Assembly: GCF_000621485.1 (NCBI RefSeq)
Contig: NZ_JHYF01000017.1
Location: 1-64,000 of the forward strand
Origin: Alkaliphilus transvaalensis ATCC 700919
Lineage (GTDB): Bacteria > Bacillota > Clostridia > Peptostreptococcales > Natronincolaceae
DNA length: 64,000 nucleotides
Reading direction: 5' to 3'
The notes under the pieces are model-generated. The model was not told the DNA's origin. It made no database searches and saw only the letters and a list, made by a program, of their open reading frames with translations. The position numbers were made by a program, and so were the translations under genes. Positions 41,640 to 56,600 of this stretch are shown piece after piece. Within the stretch, counting starts at the first letter, position 1. Each line of letters opens with the position of its first letter.

Positions 41640-44600
41640 TTCACCTACTGGTTTAATTGCTACGTAGTTACCTGCTTCGGTTGATCTAATGGACTGAGCC
41701 ATGGCCTTTATTGTTGTACACCTAAAAACTTCCTTCAGGGGAAGGGCTACATTCAGATATCTATGAATTTTTGCCACTAAGGCAGTAGCCTTCAAAGAAT
41801 GTCCTCCCAGTTGGAAAAAATCATCATTAATTCCAATTTCATCAACAGAAAGTACTTCTCGCCATAGGTTAACTAAAATTTCCTCTACATAATCCCTTGG
41901 AGCTTCATATTCTACACCAGAACTAACAGTAATCTTTTCTTCCAGTAGTAACCTTCGATCTATCTTACCATTAGTGTTGTAGGGCATATTTTCAAGTCTA
42001 ACTAAGTAGGAAGGAATCATGTATTCGGGAAGATCACCTTCGAGATAGGTTCTTAATTCACCTATGGAGGGTTCTTCTGTTCCTATGATTGTATAATACC
42101 CACATAGATATTTACTTCCATTCTCCTCCTTCTTTGTAAGGACTATCGCTTCATCTATGGCAGGATGACTTAATAATCTGTTTTCAATTTCACCGATTTC
42201 TATCCGATAACCCCTTATTTTTACTTGACTATCTATTCGCCCTAAGAATTGAATATCCCCTTCAGGTAACCATCGCACTAAATCCCCTGTTCTATAGACC
42301 CGTTCCCCTTTAACAAAGGGATTTGCAGTAAACTTCTCTGCTGTTAAATCTGGTCTATTTAAATACCCTTTAGCCAGTCCTTCTCCAGCAATCCATAATT
42401 CTCCTGGTATTCCTACTGGTAGCAACCTATCCTTTTCATCTACCACATATACCCTTACGTTATTTATTGGCTTACCTATTGAAATCCCTGCTCCAACTTT
42501 ACACCTCGATACGAGGGTGTCGGTGGTTGCCTCTGTTGGGCCGTAGTTATTGTATAGGGTATAGCCCTTCTTCATAATTGCTTCTGCCAAAGAATCTTTT
42601 AATTCATCTCCACCAGAAATGACCACCTCTAGACTTTCAATTTTTTCAACATTAGCAAGTCGTTGAAGGGTTGAAGGTACAAATTGGGCAAGTTGAATTT
42701 GATGCTTCTCTAAAAAGTTGAAATATAGTTGATCATCTAAAATTTCTTCTTTAGTTGGGATGAAGAGAATTCCGCCATTAAGGAAGGTTCCTAAAACTTC
42801 TTCAGCAAATACATCAAAAGTAAAAGTAGTCATTTGTAAAACTCTTTTATTTTCAATAGCATATTCTTCGTTTAACCATTGACATAGGTTGACTACACTC
42901 TTTTGTTCAATCATAACTCCTTTGGGTTTTCCTGTTGAACCAGATGTATAGAGAATATAAGCTAAATCTGAAGATTGATTATTGGTTTTGATATTGATAT
43001 TGTTTTTATTCCCTTTGGTTTTATTCCCTTCTAATATACCTTCTTCATCTAGACAAATTAGATCAACGTCCTTCGGTAAAGTTTCCTTAATCTTAGATTG
43101 GGTTAGTAATATTTCTGATTGGCAATCCTGTATAATGAATTTAATCCTTTCAGTTGGATATTGAGGATCTATTGGTAAATATGCTCCACCAGCCTTTAAT
43201 ACTGCCATAATACCCACCATCATCTCAAGAGAACGCTCCATAATAACACCAACTACAGTATTAGCCCCCACTCCTTTTTCTAAAAGAATGTTTGCTAGTT
43301 GATTAGCCCTTTCGTTCAACTGTTTATAGGTTAAACTTTCCTCTTTAAAGACTGCGGCAATCTTATTAGGAACTTTTTTAACCACCTCTTCAAAAATGTC
43401 CTTAATAGTTGAATTTCTTGGATAATCCACCGATGTCTGATTAAAAGCTACTAAGACTTCTTCTTTAGCCTCTTCTGATAAAAGATTGATGTCTTCAATT
43501 TTTATATCAAGATTTTCTACCATCTGGGCTAGAATATTCTTAAAATGTTCTAACATCCTTTCAATTGTAACCTTTTTAAAGATGTCAGTAGCGTATTCCC
43601 AAGCAAACTCTAAATGATCATTAACCTCTATTGCCGTTAAGGTGATATCAAATTTAGAAATATCATTTTCTAAATCATAATTTTGTAAAGTTAGACCCTC
43701 CATCTCTAGTGCTGTTTCCTTTAAATTTTCCATTGCAAACATCACATCAAATAATGGATTACGACTAATATCACGCCTTAAGTTCAGCTGCTCTACTAAA
43801 TCTTCAAACTGATAATTTTGGTTTTCATATGCCTTTAAAGATCTTTCTTTAACCGCTAATAAGAAGTCTCTAACCGTTAGATCTCTTTTCGGGTAATTTC
43901 TCATGGCCAGGGTATTAACAAACATCCCCATTATATTAGTTAAATCTCCATGGGATCTACCTGCAATCGGTGTTCCAACAATAATATCCTCTTGTCCACT
44001 ATATTTACTTAATAGTACATTAAAGGCAGAAAGTAAAACCATATAGAGGGTAGTCCCTGTTTCTTTACAACGTTCCTTCAAAGTCTCTGTTATGGATTTA
44101 TCGATCTGATCTCTTAAAGTAGAACCCCTAAAGCTCTGAAGGGGTGGTCTTTGGAAATCACCCATTAAATTAAGTACAGGAATTTCTCCATCTAGTTCTT
44201 TTAACCAGAATTGCTTTTCCCTCTCTAGTTTACCTAATTTAATTAACCGATTTTGCCATTGGCTAAAGTCTTTATATTGGCGTTTTAATGGATTTAGCTT
44301 CTTCCCGTTGTACACCTCCATAAATTCCTTTATTAAAATACCCATAGAGACGCCATCAGATATAATGTGGTGGAGGTCGATCAATAGTAAGTGCTTTTCG
44401 TCACTAATTTTAATAAGCTTCACCCTTAATAAAGGAGCTTGACTAAGGTCAAAGGGTCTTACAAAATCCTTTGCCAGATAATCTACAGTTTCTAAAGATC
44501 CATGACTATAATCCACTTGAAAGTCAACAGTTTTATGGAGTACCTGTACTGGCTCATCGTCAATCAACCTAAAGGAAGTTCTTAAGGATTCATGTCGCTC

Positions 44601-47600
44601 TATTAAAGTAATAAATCCTTCCTCCAGCTTATCTTTTTGAAGGGTCCCTTCCAAGATAACCGCCCTTGGCATGTTATAGCTAACTCCATCTATTTCAAAC
44701 TGTTGCAGACTATATAGTCTTTTTTGAGCAGGTGATAATTGATAATGGGGTTGATTTTCTGCCAATTCTATTGGAACAAACTTGTCTACCTCTGCCCCTT
44801 CAATAAATTCAGCCAATCCCTTTATTGTAGGGGTAGTAAACACTTGTCTTAAAGGAATTTCTATGCCTGTAGCTTCGTGTACCTTTGCCACCATCGTCAT
44901 AGCCTTTAAAGAATGTCCCCCAACCTCGAAGAAGTTATGATTGATTCCTATCCTTTCAACCTTCAAAATATCCTGCCAGATGGAAACTAAGATTTCTTCT
45001 CTTTCATTGGTAGGCGCAACATATTCTTCAGTAAGAATTGTTAAAGAATCAATTTTAGGCAATGCCCTTCTGTCTAATTTGCCGTTTGGTGTGAGGGGAA
45101 GCCTATCTAATTGATGATAATAGGAAGGCACCATATATTCGGGTAATTCTTCTATTAGATATCCTCTTATATCTGTTATATCAAGCACCTCGTCAGAGAC
45201 AATATAAGCACACAGATATTTGTTCCCATCTTCATCTTCATGGGCTAAAACAACTGCCTCTTTGATGGCAGGATGACATAAGAGTTGATGCTCAACCTCC
45301 CCTAGTTCAATGCGATAACCTCTAACTTTTACTTGATGATCTATTCTTCCTAAAAATTGAATTTTTCCATTGGATAACCAGCGGGCTAAGTCCCCAGTTT
45401 TGTAAATCTTTTGACCTTTAACAAAGGGGTTCTCAACAAACTTTTCCTCAGTTAATTCTTTTTTATTAAGATAACCTAACGCAACTCCATATCCTGCTAT
45501 ACATAATTCCCCTGGTACACCTATGGGTTTTAGCTGATTCCATTGATCCATAATGAATACTTGTGCATTGGAAATGGGTCTACCAATAGTTGGATTCATT
45601 TGATAATCCTTCAATTCTTCTGGGTTAATAATTTCAGCTATGGTACCAATTGTCGTTTCCGTTGGTCCATAATGATTCATAATTTTAATATCTTGATACC
45701 TACTATAGGTCTTTTCTACATCCTGTGGTTTTATTTCCTCACCACCAAGTATTAAGTAGCGTAGACTCTCCATTGTATTGTTATGGAAAAGGTCCCTTTC
45801 AACCAAAGTTCTATAGTGGGAAGGTGTTAATTTCATCATTGTAATTTTATTTGAAGCGATATAATCTAGTACTTCCTCTGGTTGAAGATAGGTTTCTTTA
45901 GATAGTAAGTGTAGTTGACCTCCTGATAATAGGGTAGAATAAATCATGGTATATCCTAAATCAAAAGCAAAAGAAGATAACAATATCCCTTTATCCTTCT
46001 GCCCCATATTTGTAGCATTGATAAACCAGTTGGTATAATTTACTAAGTTTTGGTTACAAACTGCAACCCCTTTACTCTTTCCTGTTGTGCCAGATGTGTA
46101 GATGGTGTAGACAATATCCTCTGGTTTCCCAACAGTGTCCACAAGATAAAGATTCTCCTTAAAACCATTATCTACTTCCAGTACATCAATCTCATAGACG
46201 TTATGAGTACTTTCTAGAAGATGCCTTTGGGTCAATAATAATTTGGCATTACTATCCTGAAGAATATACCTAATTTTAGCCTCGGGAAATTCTCGATCTA
46301 TTGGCACATATCCTGCCCCAACCTTTAATACTGCTATGATGGCAACAATCATTTCTATCGACGTTTCTGCTAAAATACCTACAATACGATTAGGCCCTAC
46401 TCCTTTTTCTTTTAACCTAATTGCTAACTCCCCTGCCCTATGGTTTAATTCTCCATAGGTAAGTTGCTGATCTGAAAAAACTATGGCAATATTATCTGGT
46501 GTCATTTTTACCTGCTCAACAAATAATTGATGAATTGTCGATTGACTTCTATTATAGGCTACTGCTGTCCCATTAAAAGTCTCTAATAATTGTTTTTCAC
46601 TTTCAGAAATCAAAGGAATATCAGAAAGCTTTACTTCTGTATTCTCTAATACTTGTTTTATAATGATCTCTAAGTGATTAAACAGCCTGCCAATGGTTTC
46701 CTCCTTAAAGATTTTAGTTGAATAGGTAATTCCTAGTTGAATATGGTCTTCTACCTCCATCGCCATTAAGGTCATATCAAATTTTGATACCTTATTAGCG
46801 AAATCATAGGTTTTAATTGTTAAGGCTTCAAGTTCTAAAACAATTTCATCTGTGTTTTGCATTGTAAACATTACATCAAATAACGGATTACGGCTAAAGT
46901 CCCGTTTTACCTGTAAATGTTCCACCAATTCTTCAAATTGATAGTCTTGATTTTCATAGGCTTTAAGGGCTTGCTCCTTTACCTCATATAGGAATTGACG
47001 ATAGGTTTTATGGGACTCTGGAAAGTTTCTCATAGCAAGGGTATTGACAAACATCCCCATAATTGAACTTAACTCTTCCTTCCTTCTTCCTGCCACTGGG
47101 CTTCCTACGATAATCTCCTCTTGACCACTATACTTAGAAAGTAGCACGTTAAAGACAGAAAGTAAAACCATATACAAAGTAGCACCTGACTTATGAGCTA
47201 ATCTTCTTAAGTCCTTTGTGATCTCTTCATTTAAAGAAAATGTAAGGTAGTTACCTTCAAAACTTTGAATTGATGGTCTTGGGTAATCTCCTTTAAGATT
47301 TAAAACGGGTATTTCTCCTGCCAGCTGTTGTAGCCAATATTCTTCTTGTAGATCTATTACACCTTTTTCAAGAAGATTATGTTGCCACTGGCTGTAATCC
47401 TTATACTGTATTTTTAATTCTTTTAGTTCTTCTCCTTTATAAAGGGCAATGAAGTCCTTTACTAATATCCCCATTGATATACCATCGGAAATAATATGAT
47501 GAAGGTCTAATACCAACAAAAATTTATTTTCCTTTAGCCTAGCTATGCCAGCCCTTAATAAAGGTGCTTTATCTAGTTCAAAGGGTCTAATAAAATTATC

Positions 47601-50600
47601 CACCATCTTTTCAACATTGTTTGATGAGTCAACAACAATTTCTTGTATTGTAAACTTTACTTCGGGATGAACTCTTTGAACCGGTACTCCATCTACTAAG
47701 CTAAAGGAGGTTCTTAGGGCTTCATGTCTTTTAATAAGCTTATGAAGGGTGTCTTCTACTCTACTAATTGATACTTCACCATCTATTTCTAAAGCTACAG
47801 GCATATTATAGGCTGTTGAAGTTTGATCCAATTGATAAAGGGTAAATAGCCTTCTTTGGGCTGAGGATGTTGGATAATGCTCCTTTTCTTCAACGGCTAT
47901 GATAGAATCATCTATCTTTTTTTCTAATGTTTGAATATATTCCCCGATCTCCCTAATTGTTGGAGCTTTAAAAATTTCTCTTAAAGGAACATCAACACTT
48001 AAACTTCGGCTTATCTTACTAATCATAGAAGTGGCCTTTAAGGAATGCCCCCCTAATTCAAAGAAATTATCATAGATCCCTATTCCCTCTATCCCAAGAA
48101 TCTCCTGCCAAATATTTACCAGAACTTCTTCAACCCGATTTCGAGGGGCTACATAATTATTTCCACCCTCTGCCTCTAATGTTGGTTCTGGCAACGCTTT
48201 TCGGTCTATCTTTCCATTAGCACTTAAGGGTAATTTATCTAACTTGATATAGAAGCTTGGAAGCATATAATCTGGAAGGTTTTTCTTTAAGGCATTTCTA
48301 ATTTCTTCAGTTGTTAATTGGCAATTGCCAGTATAATAGGCACAAATGTATTTACCTGTATCTTTGCTTCTTACTGTTACAATTGCCTCTTTAACGCCTT
48401 CAAGATTCATTAAATTGCTTTCAATTTCTCCAAGTTCTATTCTAAAGCCTCTAATCTTAACCTGATTATCTATTCTTCCTAAAAATTCGATATGTCCTTC
48501 AGGTCTAAATACTGCTAAATCTCCTGTGCGATAAACCTTACCAAAGTTAGGGTGAATTACAAAGCTTTTTGCTGTTCTTTCAGGGTCATTACAATAGCCC
48601 TCTGCAACCCCTACTCCCCCAATTACAACTTCACCCGGTACACCAATTGGGGCAAGATTTAAGTGTTGATCCATGACATACATTTTTTGATTACCTAAAG
48701 GAATTCCATAAGGAATTGATTTCCAGTGGGGCTTAACCTCCTTAATCGGGTAATAGATAGACCAAATTGAAGCCTCTGTTGCCCCACCACCACTATATAC
48801 ATCTGCCTTTGGGAAGACTCTAAATATTTTATTAGGTAGACTTAATGGAATCCAGTCCCCACTCATTAAAACATTTTTTAAGTTTTCATTAACATAACTA
48901 TCATCTACAGCTTCAATAATCATCTCCATAAAGGCTGGTACAGAGTTCCAGAAAGTAATCTTCTCATCATCAAGAATTTTAATTATCCCTCTGACATCTT
49001 TTTGATCCTTTACAAGTACAACAGCTGCACCAGTGGCTAACCCTCCAAAGACATCGTAAACTGATAGATCAAAACAGATAGACGATATTGAAAGGATTCT
49101 ATCTTGATCTGTAACACTAAATTTGGTATTGATATCAAGTAAGGTATTTACCACAGCCCTATGTTTAATAACTACTCCCTTAGGGCGTCCAGTACTACCA
49201 GAGGTGTAGATGATATAGGCCAAGTCATCAACCTTGTTAACTTGGTTTAAATTATCGCTATTACTACTATAGTTTATATCATGATCTAGGTATATAATCT
49301 GGCCTTGATACTGACCTTCACTTATAAACCTTTTGCTACCTTCTTCAGAATTAGTCAATAAATGGTTCCCTTTACTGTTTTCTAACATATAAAGTATTCT
49401 GTCTTCTGGATAACCTGGTTCAATTGGAAGATAGGCTCCTCCTGCCTTTAATATAGCCATTATTCCTACAATAAGATCTAAAGAAGGCTCCAACATGATT
49501 CCGACTATATCATTAGGTTTAACCCCTTTGTCCCTTAAAGTATGGGCCAATTGATTCGCTTTTTGATTAAGTAGAAGATAACTTAATTTTTGATCTCCTA
49601 TGACAACTGCATCATGATATGGTGTTTTTTCAACCTGTTCTTCAAACAATTGTTGCAATGTTTGGTGGGTTGGATATTCTACTTCACTGGCATTATACTT
49701 TTCAATTAACTGCTTTTCTTCATCTGTAACAATATCTATCGCTGATAATTTCACATCCAAATTAGATGTCATTTCTGCTAATATTTTTTCAAAATGCTGA
49801 TAGAATTGTTGGATGGTTTCATTTTTAAATAGTTTTGTGCTATATTCAATTCCAATGGTAATGCTTTCTTTTCCCTCTACTGCCGAAAGGTTCATGTCAA
49901 ATTTAGAGATTTTATTTTCTAGAAAATATGGCTTTATGACTAATCCATCGATTGTAATTTGAGAAACATCTGCATTTTCCATAAAAAACATCACATCAAA
50001 CACTGGGTTACGGCTAATATCTCGATTAACCTGAAGTTTCTCTACAAGTTCTTCAAATTGATAGTCTTGGTTTTCATATGCCTTTAATGCGTTTTCTTTT
50101 ACCTCTTCAAGAAACTCCTTTAGGGTCTTATCAGCTGTTGGATAATTCCGCATCGCAAGGGTATTAATGAAAACTCCCATAATATTACTTAAATCTCCGT
50201 GGGATCTACCAGCTATAGGACTTCCTACAATAATATCTTCTTGCCTACTATATTTTGATAGTAGTACTGTAAAGGCTGATAATAAAACCATGTACATCGT
50301 TGCACCCGATTCACTACATAAACTCCTTAATGCAGCGGTAAGCTCTTTGTTTAAATTATACCGAATACGATCACCTTCAAAGCTTTTAACAGCAGGTCGT
50401 GGATAATCACCCATTATATCAAGTACAGGTAGTTCTCCCTCCAACTGCTTAAGCCAGTAATCCCTCTGCTTAACAATTTTTTCAGATGTCATTAACTTAT
50501 TTTGCCAATGACTATAATCCTTGTACTGAATTCTTAATCCTTCTAGCTCTTCTTTGTTATATAGGGCGGCAAATTCCTTTATTAAAATCCCCATTGTTTC

Positions 50601-53600
50601 CCCATCAGAAATAATATGATGCATATCAAGTGCCAATATATGTTTATTACTATTAATTCTTATAAGTGCTATCCGTAGTAGGGGACTCATAGCAAGGTCG
50701 AAGGGCTTAATAAAGCTACTAATAATTCCTTCTATATCTTCCTCAGATCCTTCTAGGTATTGGATATTGAAATTTACTTCTTGATCAATAAACTGCACTA
50801 CCTCTCCTTCTACTAAATGGAAGGAAGTTCTAAGGGCATCGTGCCTTTTTATTAGTTTATGAAAAGTCTCCTCCAACTTGTTAACTTCAAGGTTTCCTTC
50901 TAATATTACAGCCGAGGGCATATTATACCCTGTATTATCACCTTCTAATTGTTGAAGAGCAAATAACCGTCTTTGGGCAGGAGAAGTTTCATAATAGTCC
51001 TTTTCTTCAACAACTTCTATAGATTGGTGACGGCTTTTCTCAGAAGATTTAATAAAGTGGGCAATCCCCTTTATTGTGGGGTTCTTAAATACTTCTTTTA
51101 AAGGAACCTCTACATTAAGAAGCTTATGAATTTTTGCAGTCATACTGGTGGCCTTTAGGGAATGGCCGCCTAAGTCAAAAAAGTTGTGATTAATACCAAT
51201 TCTTTTAACTTCAAGAACCTCTTGCCAAACATGAGCTAATGCTTCTTCGATGTGATCCCTTGGAGGAATAAATTCTTCTTCCAACAGACCTTTATCTGGC
51301 TGTGGCAAAGCCTTTCTATTTACTTTACCATTAGCCGTTAAAGGGAATTCTTCCAGTTTAATAATGAAGGAGGGGATCATATAGTCAGGTAAATCGTTAG
51401 AAATAAATTCTCTAACTTCCGAAACCGCTACCTTCCCAATAGTGGTAATATAACCGCATAGATAGTATTGATCATTCCCATCTTTTAAAGGTACAACAAT
51501 TGCCTCTTTAATGAGTTCATGATTTAAAAGTATATTTTCTATTTCTCCTAATTCAATTCTGTAACCCCTAATCTTAACCTGATGATCAATTCTCCCTAAA
51601 AACTCAATATTCCCATCAGGAAGCCATCTAGCAAGGTCTCCCGTTTTATACATTCTCTCACCTTTTCTAAAGGGGTTAGATGTATACCTTTCAGCTGTAA
51701 GCTCTGGTTTATTTAAGTAGCCCCTGCCTAAACTCTCACCACCTATGCATAGTTCGCCAGGAACACCAATAGGAAGTAATTGACCTTCTTGATTAAGTAT
51801 ATAAATTTCATTATTTTGAATTGGCTTGCCAATTGGCACACTACTATGGCTTTCCTTTTCAACAACAGTATATTTCGTAGCGTATATGGTATTTTCTGTA
51901 GGTCCATAAATATTTTCTAGTTGAATGCCCTTCGTATTTCTGTAGAATCTTGATGCTAAATCTTTAGTTACTGCTTCTCCTCCTAAAATGACATGTTTTA
52001 AGCTCTCAAGATCTTTTCCCATCTCTGGAGTAACAAAATCTAAGAATACTTGCATCATAGAAGGAACAAAATTAATATGGGTGATTCTCTCCTTTTTAAT
52101 GACTTCTATCATTTTTAGTGGATTTTTTTCTTCCCCTTTGTTAAGAATCACTAATCTTCCTGCTGCCCCCATAAACCAAGCAAATAATTCTATTACAGAG
52201 ACATCAAAACAATAATTTGTCTTTAACAAATAGGCATCTCCCTCTATGATGGGAAATTGTTTTTGTAGGGTTTCTAATATGTTCATGCTGCTATTATGTT
52301 GGATCATTACCCCTTTTGGTCTTCCAGTACTTCCAGATGTATAAAGAACATATGCTAAATGATTGCTATTGTAGTAGTTTAGATTACTAGTCTCCCCTTG
52401 ATATAGACCTTCCGTTAACAAAAGAATTTCTCCATCAAATTTTATTTCTTTTAATAACCAAGGTTGTGTTAAAAGAAGCTTAACTCCACTATCCTCTAGC
52501 ATATACTGTTTTCTCTCTTCTGGATAATCTGGGTCAATAGGCATATAGGCAGCACCTGCCTTTAGAATACCAAAGATAGCTATCACCATCTCAAAAGAGC
52601 GATCCGCCATTATAGCCACAATTGTATCGGGCTTAACCCCCTTTTCAACAAGGATTCTTGCAACTTGATTGGCTCGTGCATTCAATTCACCGTAGGTCAT
52701 ACTTCTGCCTTCAAAGGTTAATGCTCTATAATTTGGACTTAAGGATGCCCTTTCTTCCAGTAGTTGATGAATTGTTTTTTCCTTTGGGTAGTAGGTTTTT
52801 GTATTATTGAAATCATTAATGATTTTTAACTTTTCATTAATCGTAATGAGTTCTATATTTGCCAATAGAATTTCTGGATTTTCGATAATTTGATTTAAAA
52901 TATTTTCATAGTGCTCCAAAATCCGAACTATAGTTTCATCCTTAAATAATTTGGTTGAATATTCAAGGTCCAACTTGATTCCATCTTTTGTCTCCTTTAC
53001 AAACATGGTCATATCAAACTTAGATATTTTTTTATTGAAATCGCAAAACTGAATAGTTTGTCCATCTAGTTGGATTTCTGACATTTCCATATTTTCCATC
53101 GCTAAGACAACGTCAAAAAGTGGATTTCTACTCATTTCCCTTGTTAGATTTAAGGATTCTACTAGTTCTTCAAATTGATAATCTTGATTCTCGTAAGCCT
53201 TTAACGCATTTTCTTTTACCTCTTCTAAGAAACCTTTAAAAGACTTATCTTTCTTTGGGAAGTTCCTCATAGCTAGGGTATTAACAAACATTCCGATTAT
53301 GCCTTCCAAATCACTATGATGTCTTCCTGCAATTGGACTACCAATAATAATTTCTTCCTGTGAAGTATACTTAGATAAAAGAACATTAAAAGCTGCTAAC
53401 ATGATCATATAAAGGGTAGCTTCAGTTTCTTTAGTAAGTTCTCTTAGTTTATTTGATAGTTCTTTACTTAGAAGCGTTCCTTTACTGTCCCCTGTAAAAC
53501 TTAAGATAGGTGGTCTGGGGTAATCCCCCATTAAATTGAGTACTGGAATTTCACCCTCAAACTGTTTTAACCAGAAATTCTTTTGGGCCTCAATTTCCTT

Positions 53601-56600
53601 TCCTTTAAAGAGTTGATTCTGCCAAAGGCTAAAATCTTTATACTGAAGCTTTAGGTCGTCAAGGGGCCGATCTTGATAAACCTCTGCAAATTCTTTAATA
53701 AATACTTCTATCGAGGTTCCATCGGATATGATATGATGCATATCGAAAAGAAAATAATGTTTTTCTGGTTCAATAGTAACTAATGCACCTCTAAATAATG
53801 GTGGTCTCCTTAAATCAAAGGATTTAACAAAGTTATGTAGTATTTCTTCTATCTCTTCTTCTTTCCCCTCTAAATACTGTAATTCAAATGGTACTTGTTG
53901 ATGGATTATTTGCACTGGTTCATCATTAATGACTTCAAAGGATGTTCTTAAGGATTCATGTCTATTTATTAACTTTTGACAGGCTTCCTCCAATCTTTCC
54001 CCAATAATCCTCCCCTTAAGAATTACAGCACCAGAAATATTGTAGCTGATACCTTCTTCATCAAATTGTTGTAGGGTATATATTCTTTTTTGCCCAGAAG
54101 ACATTGGATAGTATGCCTCTTCCTTTACTGCCTTAATAGAGGCGTAGATACTACTTTCCCCCCTTTGAATATACGCTGCTAAACCTTTAATTGTAGGTCG
54201 ATTAAAGACTTCCTTTAATGGTACTTCAACCCCTAAAACTTTATGAATTCTTCCAACCATTGTTGTTGCCTTTAAAGAATGTCCACCTAGTTCAAAGAAA
54301 TTATCTTTAGTTCCTATATTAGCGATGGAAAGAATGTCCTTCCAAATCTCTACCAAAGTCTCTTCCGTTTTATTTGATGGTGGTATATAATCGGTTCCCT
54401 TAATCATATTTTCTGTTGGGTAGGGTAATGCTTTTCGATCAATCTTTCCATTACTACTTAGGGGCAGTTCATTTAATTCCATGATGTAAGAAGGGATCAT
54501 ATATTCAGGTAAATCATTGGCGATATGTTCTCTAACCTCTTTTAGGGATACTTCTCCATCTGCTACATAATACCCACAAAGATACTTATCGTTATTATTT
54601 TTTTCTTCTATTGCGATGACTACAGCTTCTTTAATTTTCTTATGTTTTAATAACTGACCTTCAATTTCTCCTAATTCGATTCTAAAGCCTCTTATTTTAA
54701 CTTGATGATCTATTCTTCCTAAATACTCAATGTTTCCATCGGGAAGCCACCTTGCTAAATCTCCTGTTTTATAAATTTTTTCTCCCTTACAGTAGGGATT
54801 GTCTACAAATTTCTCTGTTGTTAAATCTAGCCTATTTAAATATCCTTCAGCTAAGCCTACACCAGAAATACAAAGTTCTCCCGGTACTCCCACAGGTTGA
54901 AGCTTAAGGGCCTTATTCGTAATATATAAGCTAATATTATCTATAGGCTTACCGATTGGGATACTATCCAGTTTTTCAAGCTTAAGGTTGAAACAATCAT
55001 AATAGGAAACATCCACAGTCGCTTCTGTAGGTCCATACAAGTTTGTTAGCTTAGTACCAAATCTATTTTCAATTAATTCTTGAAATAGTTCCACTTGATA
55101 CTTTGTAAGGGCTTCTCCACTGGCAAAAACTTGTTTTAGATTAGATAAGTTATATTTTTCTTTGTTATCTTTTAAAACATCTAAAAAAACACTGAGCATT
55201 GAGGGAACAAAGTGCATAGTTGTAATCTTATTCTCTTCAATAACCTGCATCATTAATTGAGGGTTTTTCTCTCCTCTCTGTTGAAGCATATAGACTTTTG
55301 CACCTACAAGGCCCCACCAAAATAGTTCCCAAAGGGATACATCAAATGTAAAGGGGGTTTTCTGAAGTATCGTATCAGTTTCATCGAGGGGATAATTTTT
55401 TTGCATCCAGTTTAATCGATTAATTAATGAACCATGACGAATCATTACTCCCTTTGGCTTTCCTGTGGAACCAGATGTATAAATTACATAAGCAAGGGAA
55501 TTTGGAGGAACTTCTAAAGATAAATTGGACACATCTCCTGTATACAAGTTATTTTTGTTAAGCGAAAGTATTTCTCCTGCAAAGGATAGTTCTTTTTTAA
55601 TCCAAGATTGGGTAAGTAATATGTTTGTACTACTATCCGATAACATGAAATTAATTCTATCTTCAGGATATTCTGGATCAATAGGCAAATAAGCTCCACC
55701 GGCCTTAAGGATGGCCAAAAGCCCCACCATCATTTCGAGAGAACGCTCTACCATAATCCCAACAATGGTATTTCTTTTAACCCCTTTATCTATCAACAGC
55801 CTTGCTAACTGGTTGGACTTTTCATTTAGCTCTCTATAGGTAAGCGTCTCATTTTCATAAAGGACAGCGACATTGTTAGGTGTTTTTTTCACTTGTTCTT
55901 CTATCAGTTGATGAAGGTTTTTATCTTGAGGGTAAGGAGTTTTGGTATCATTAAATGTCTTTAATATTAGTTTTTTTTCTTCTTCACTTAACATGTCTAT
56001 TTGTGCTACTTCTAAAGAAGGATTTGTCACAATGTTATCTAAGATAGCAACATAATGTTTTAGTAATCCTTCTAACATCTCTATATTAGCCCTTCCTCTT
56101 TTAACTAAGTTAAGCTGGATACCGTCGAACACAGAGATTGTCAGTGCTAAATCAAAATTAGTAACTTCAAACATAGAAAATTCAATGATGCTAACATTTC
56201 CCGATATTCCCTTAATTTGTTGATCTAGGGGATAGTTCTCAACCACTAAAATATTGTCAAAAAGTTCTTCTTTTCTTTCAAGCTGGCTATAGTTTTTTAT
56301 ATCTATTAGAGGTGTATTTTCATAGGCTTCACGTTCTTTCATCTGTCCATCTAATTTTTTAAGTAAGTCTATAATTCTTTCCTTTTCCTCTGTCTTAACC
56401 CTTGTAGGGAGGGTGTTAATAAATAACCCCACCATTTCTTCGATCCCATTTATTTTTGGTGGTCTTCCAGAAAGGGTCGTTCCAAAAATAACATCATCAC
56501 TATTAGAATAATTCTGTAGCAGAATTCCCCAACTGACGTAAAGCACAGTTGCCATTGATATCCGATTTTCTTGAGTAAATCTTTGAATTTTTTCAGTCAT

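Noticed and set aside
47890-51009. Heterocyclisation domain for the cysteine module
   Set aside because: The condensation domain of this module has the standard HHIISDG motif; no D-x4-D cyclisation motif is present.
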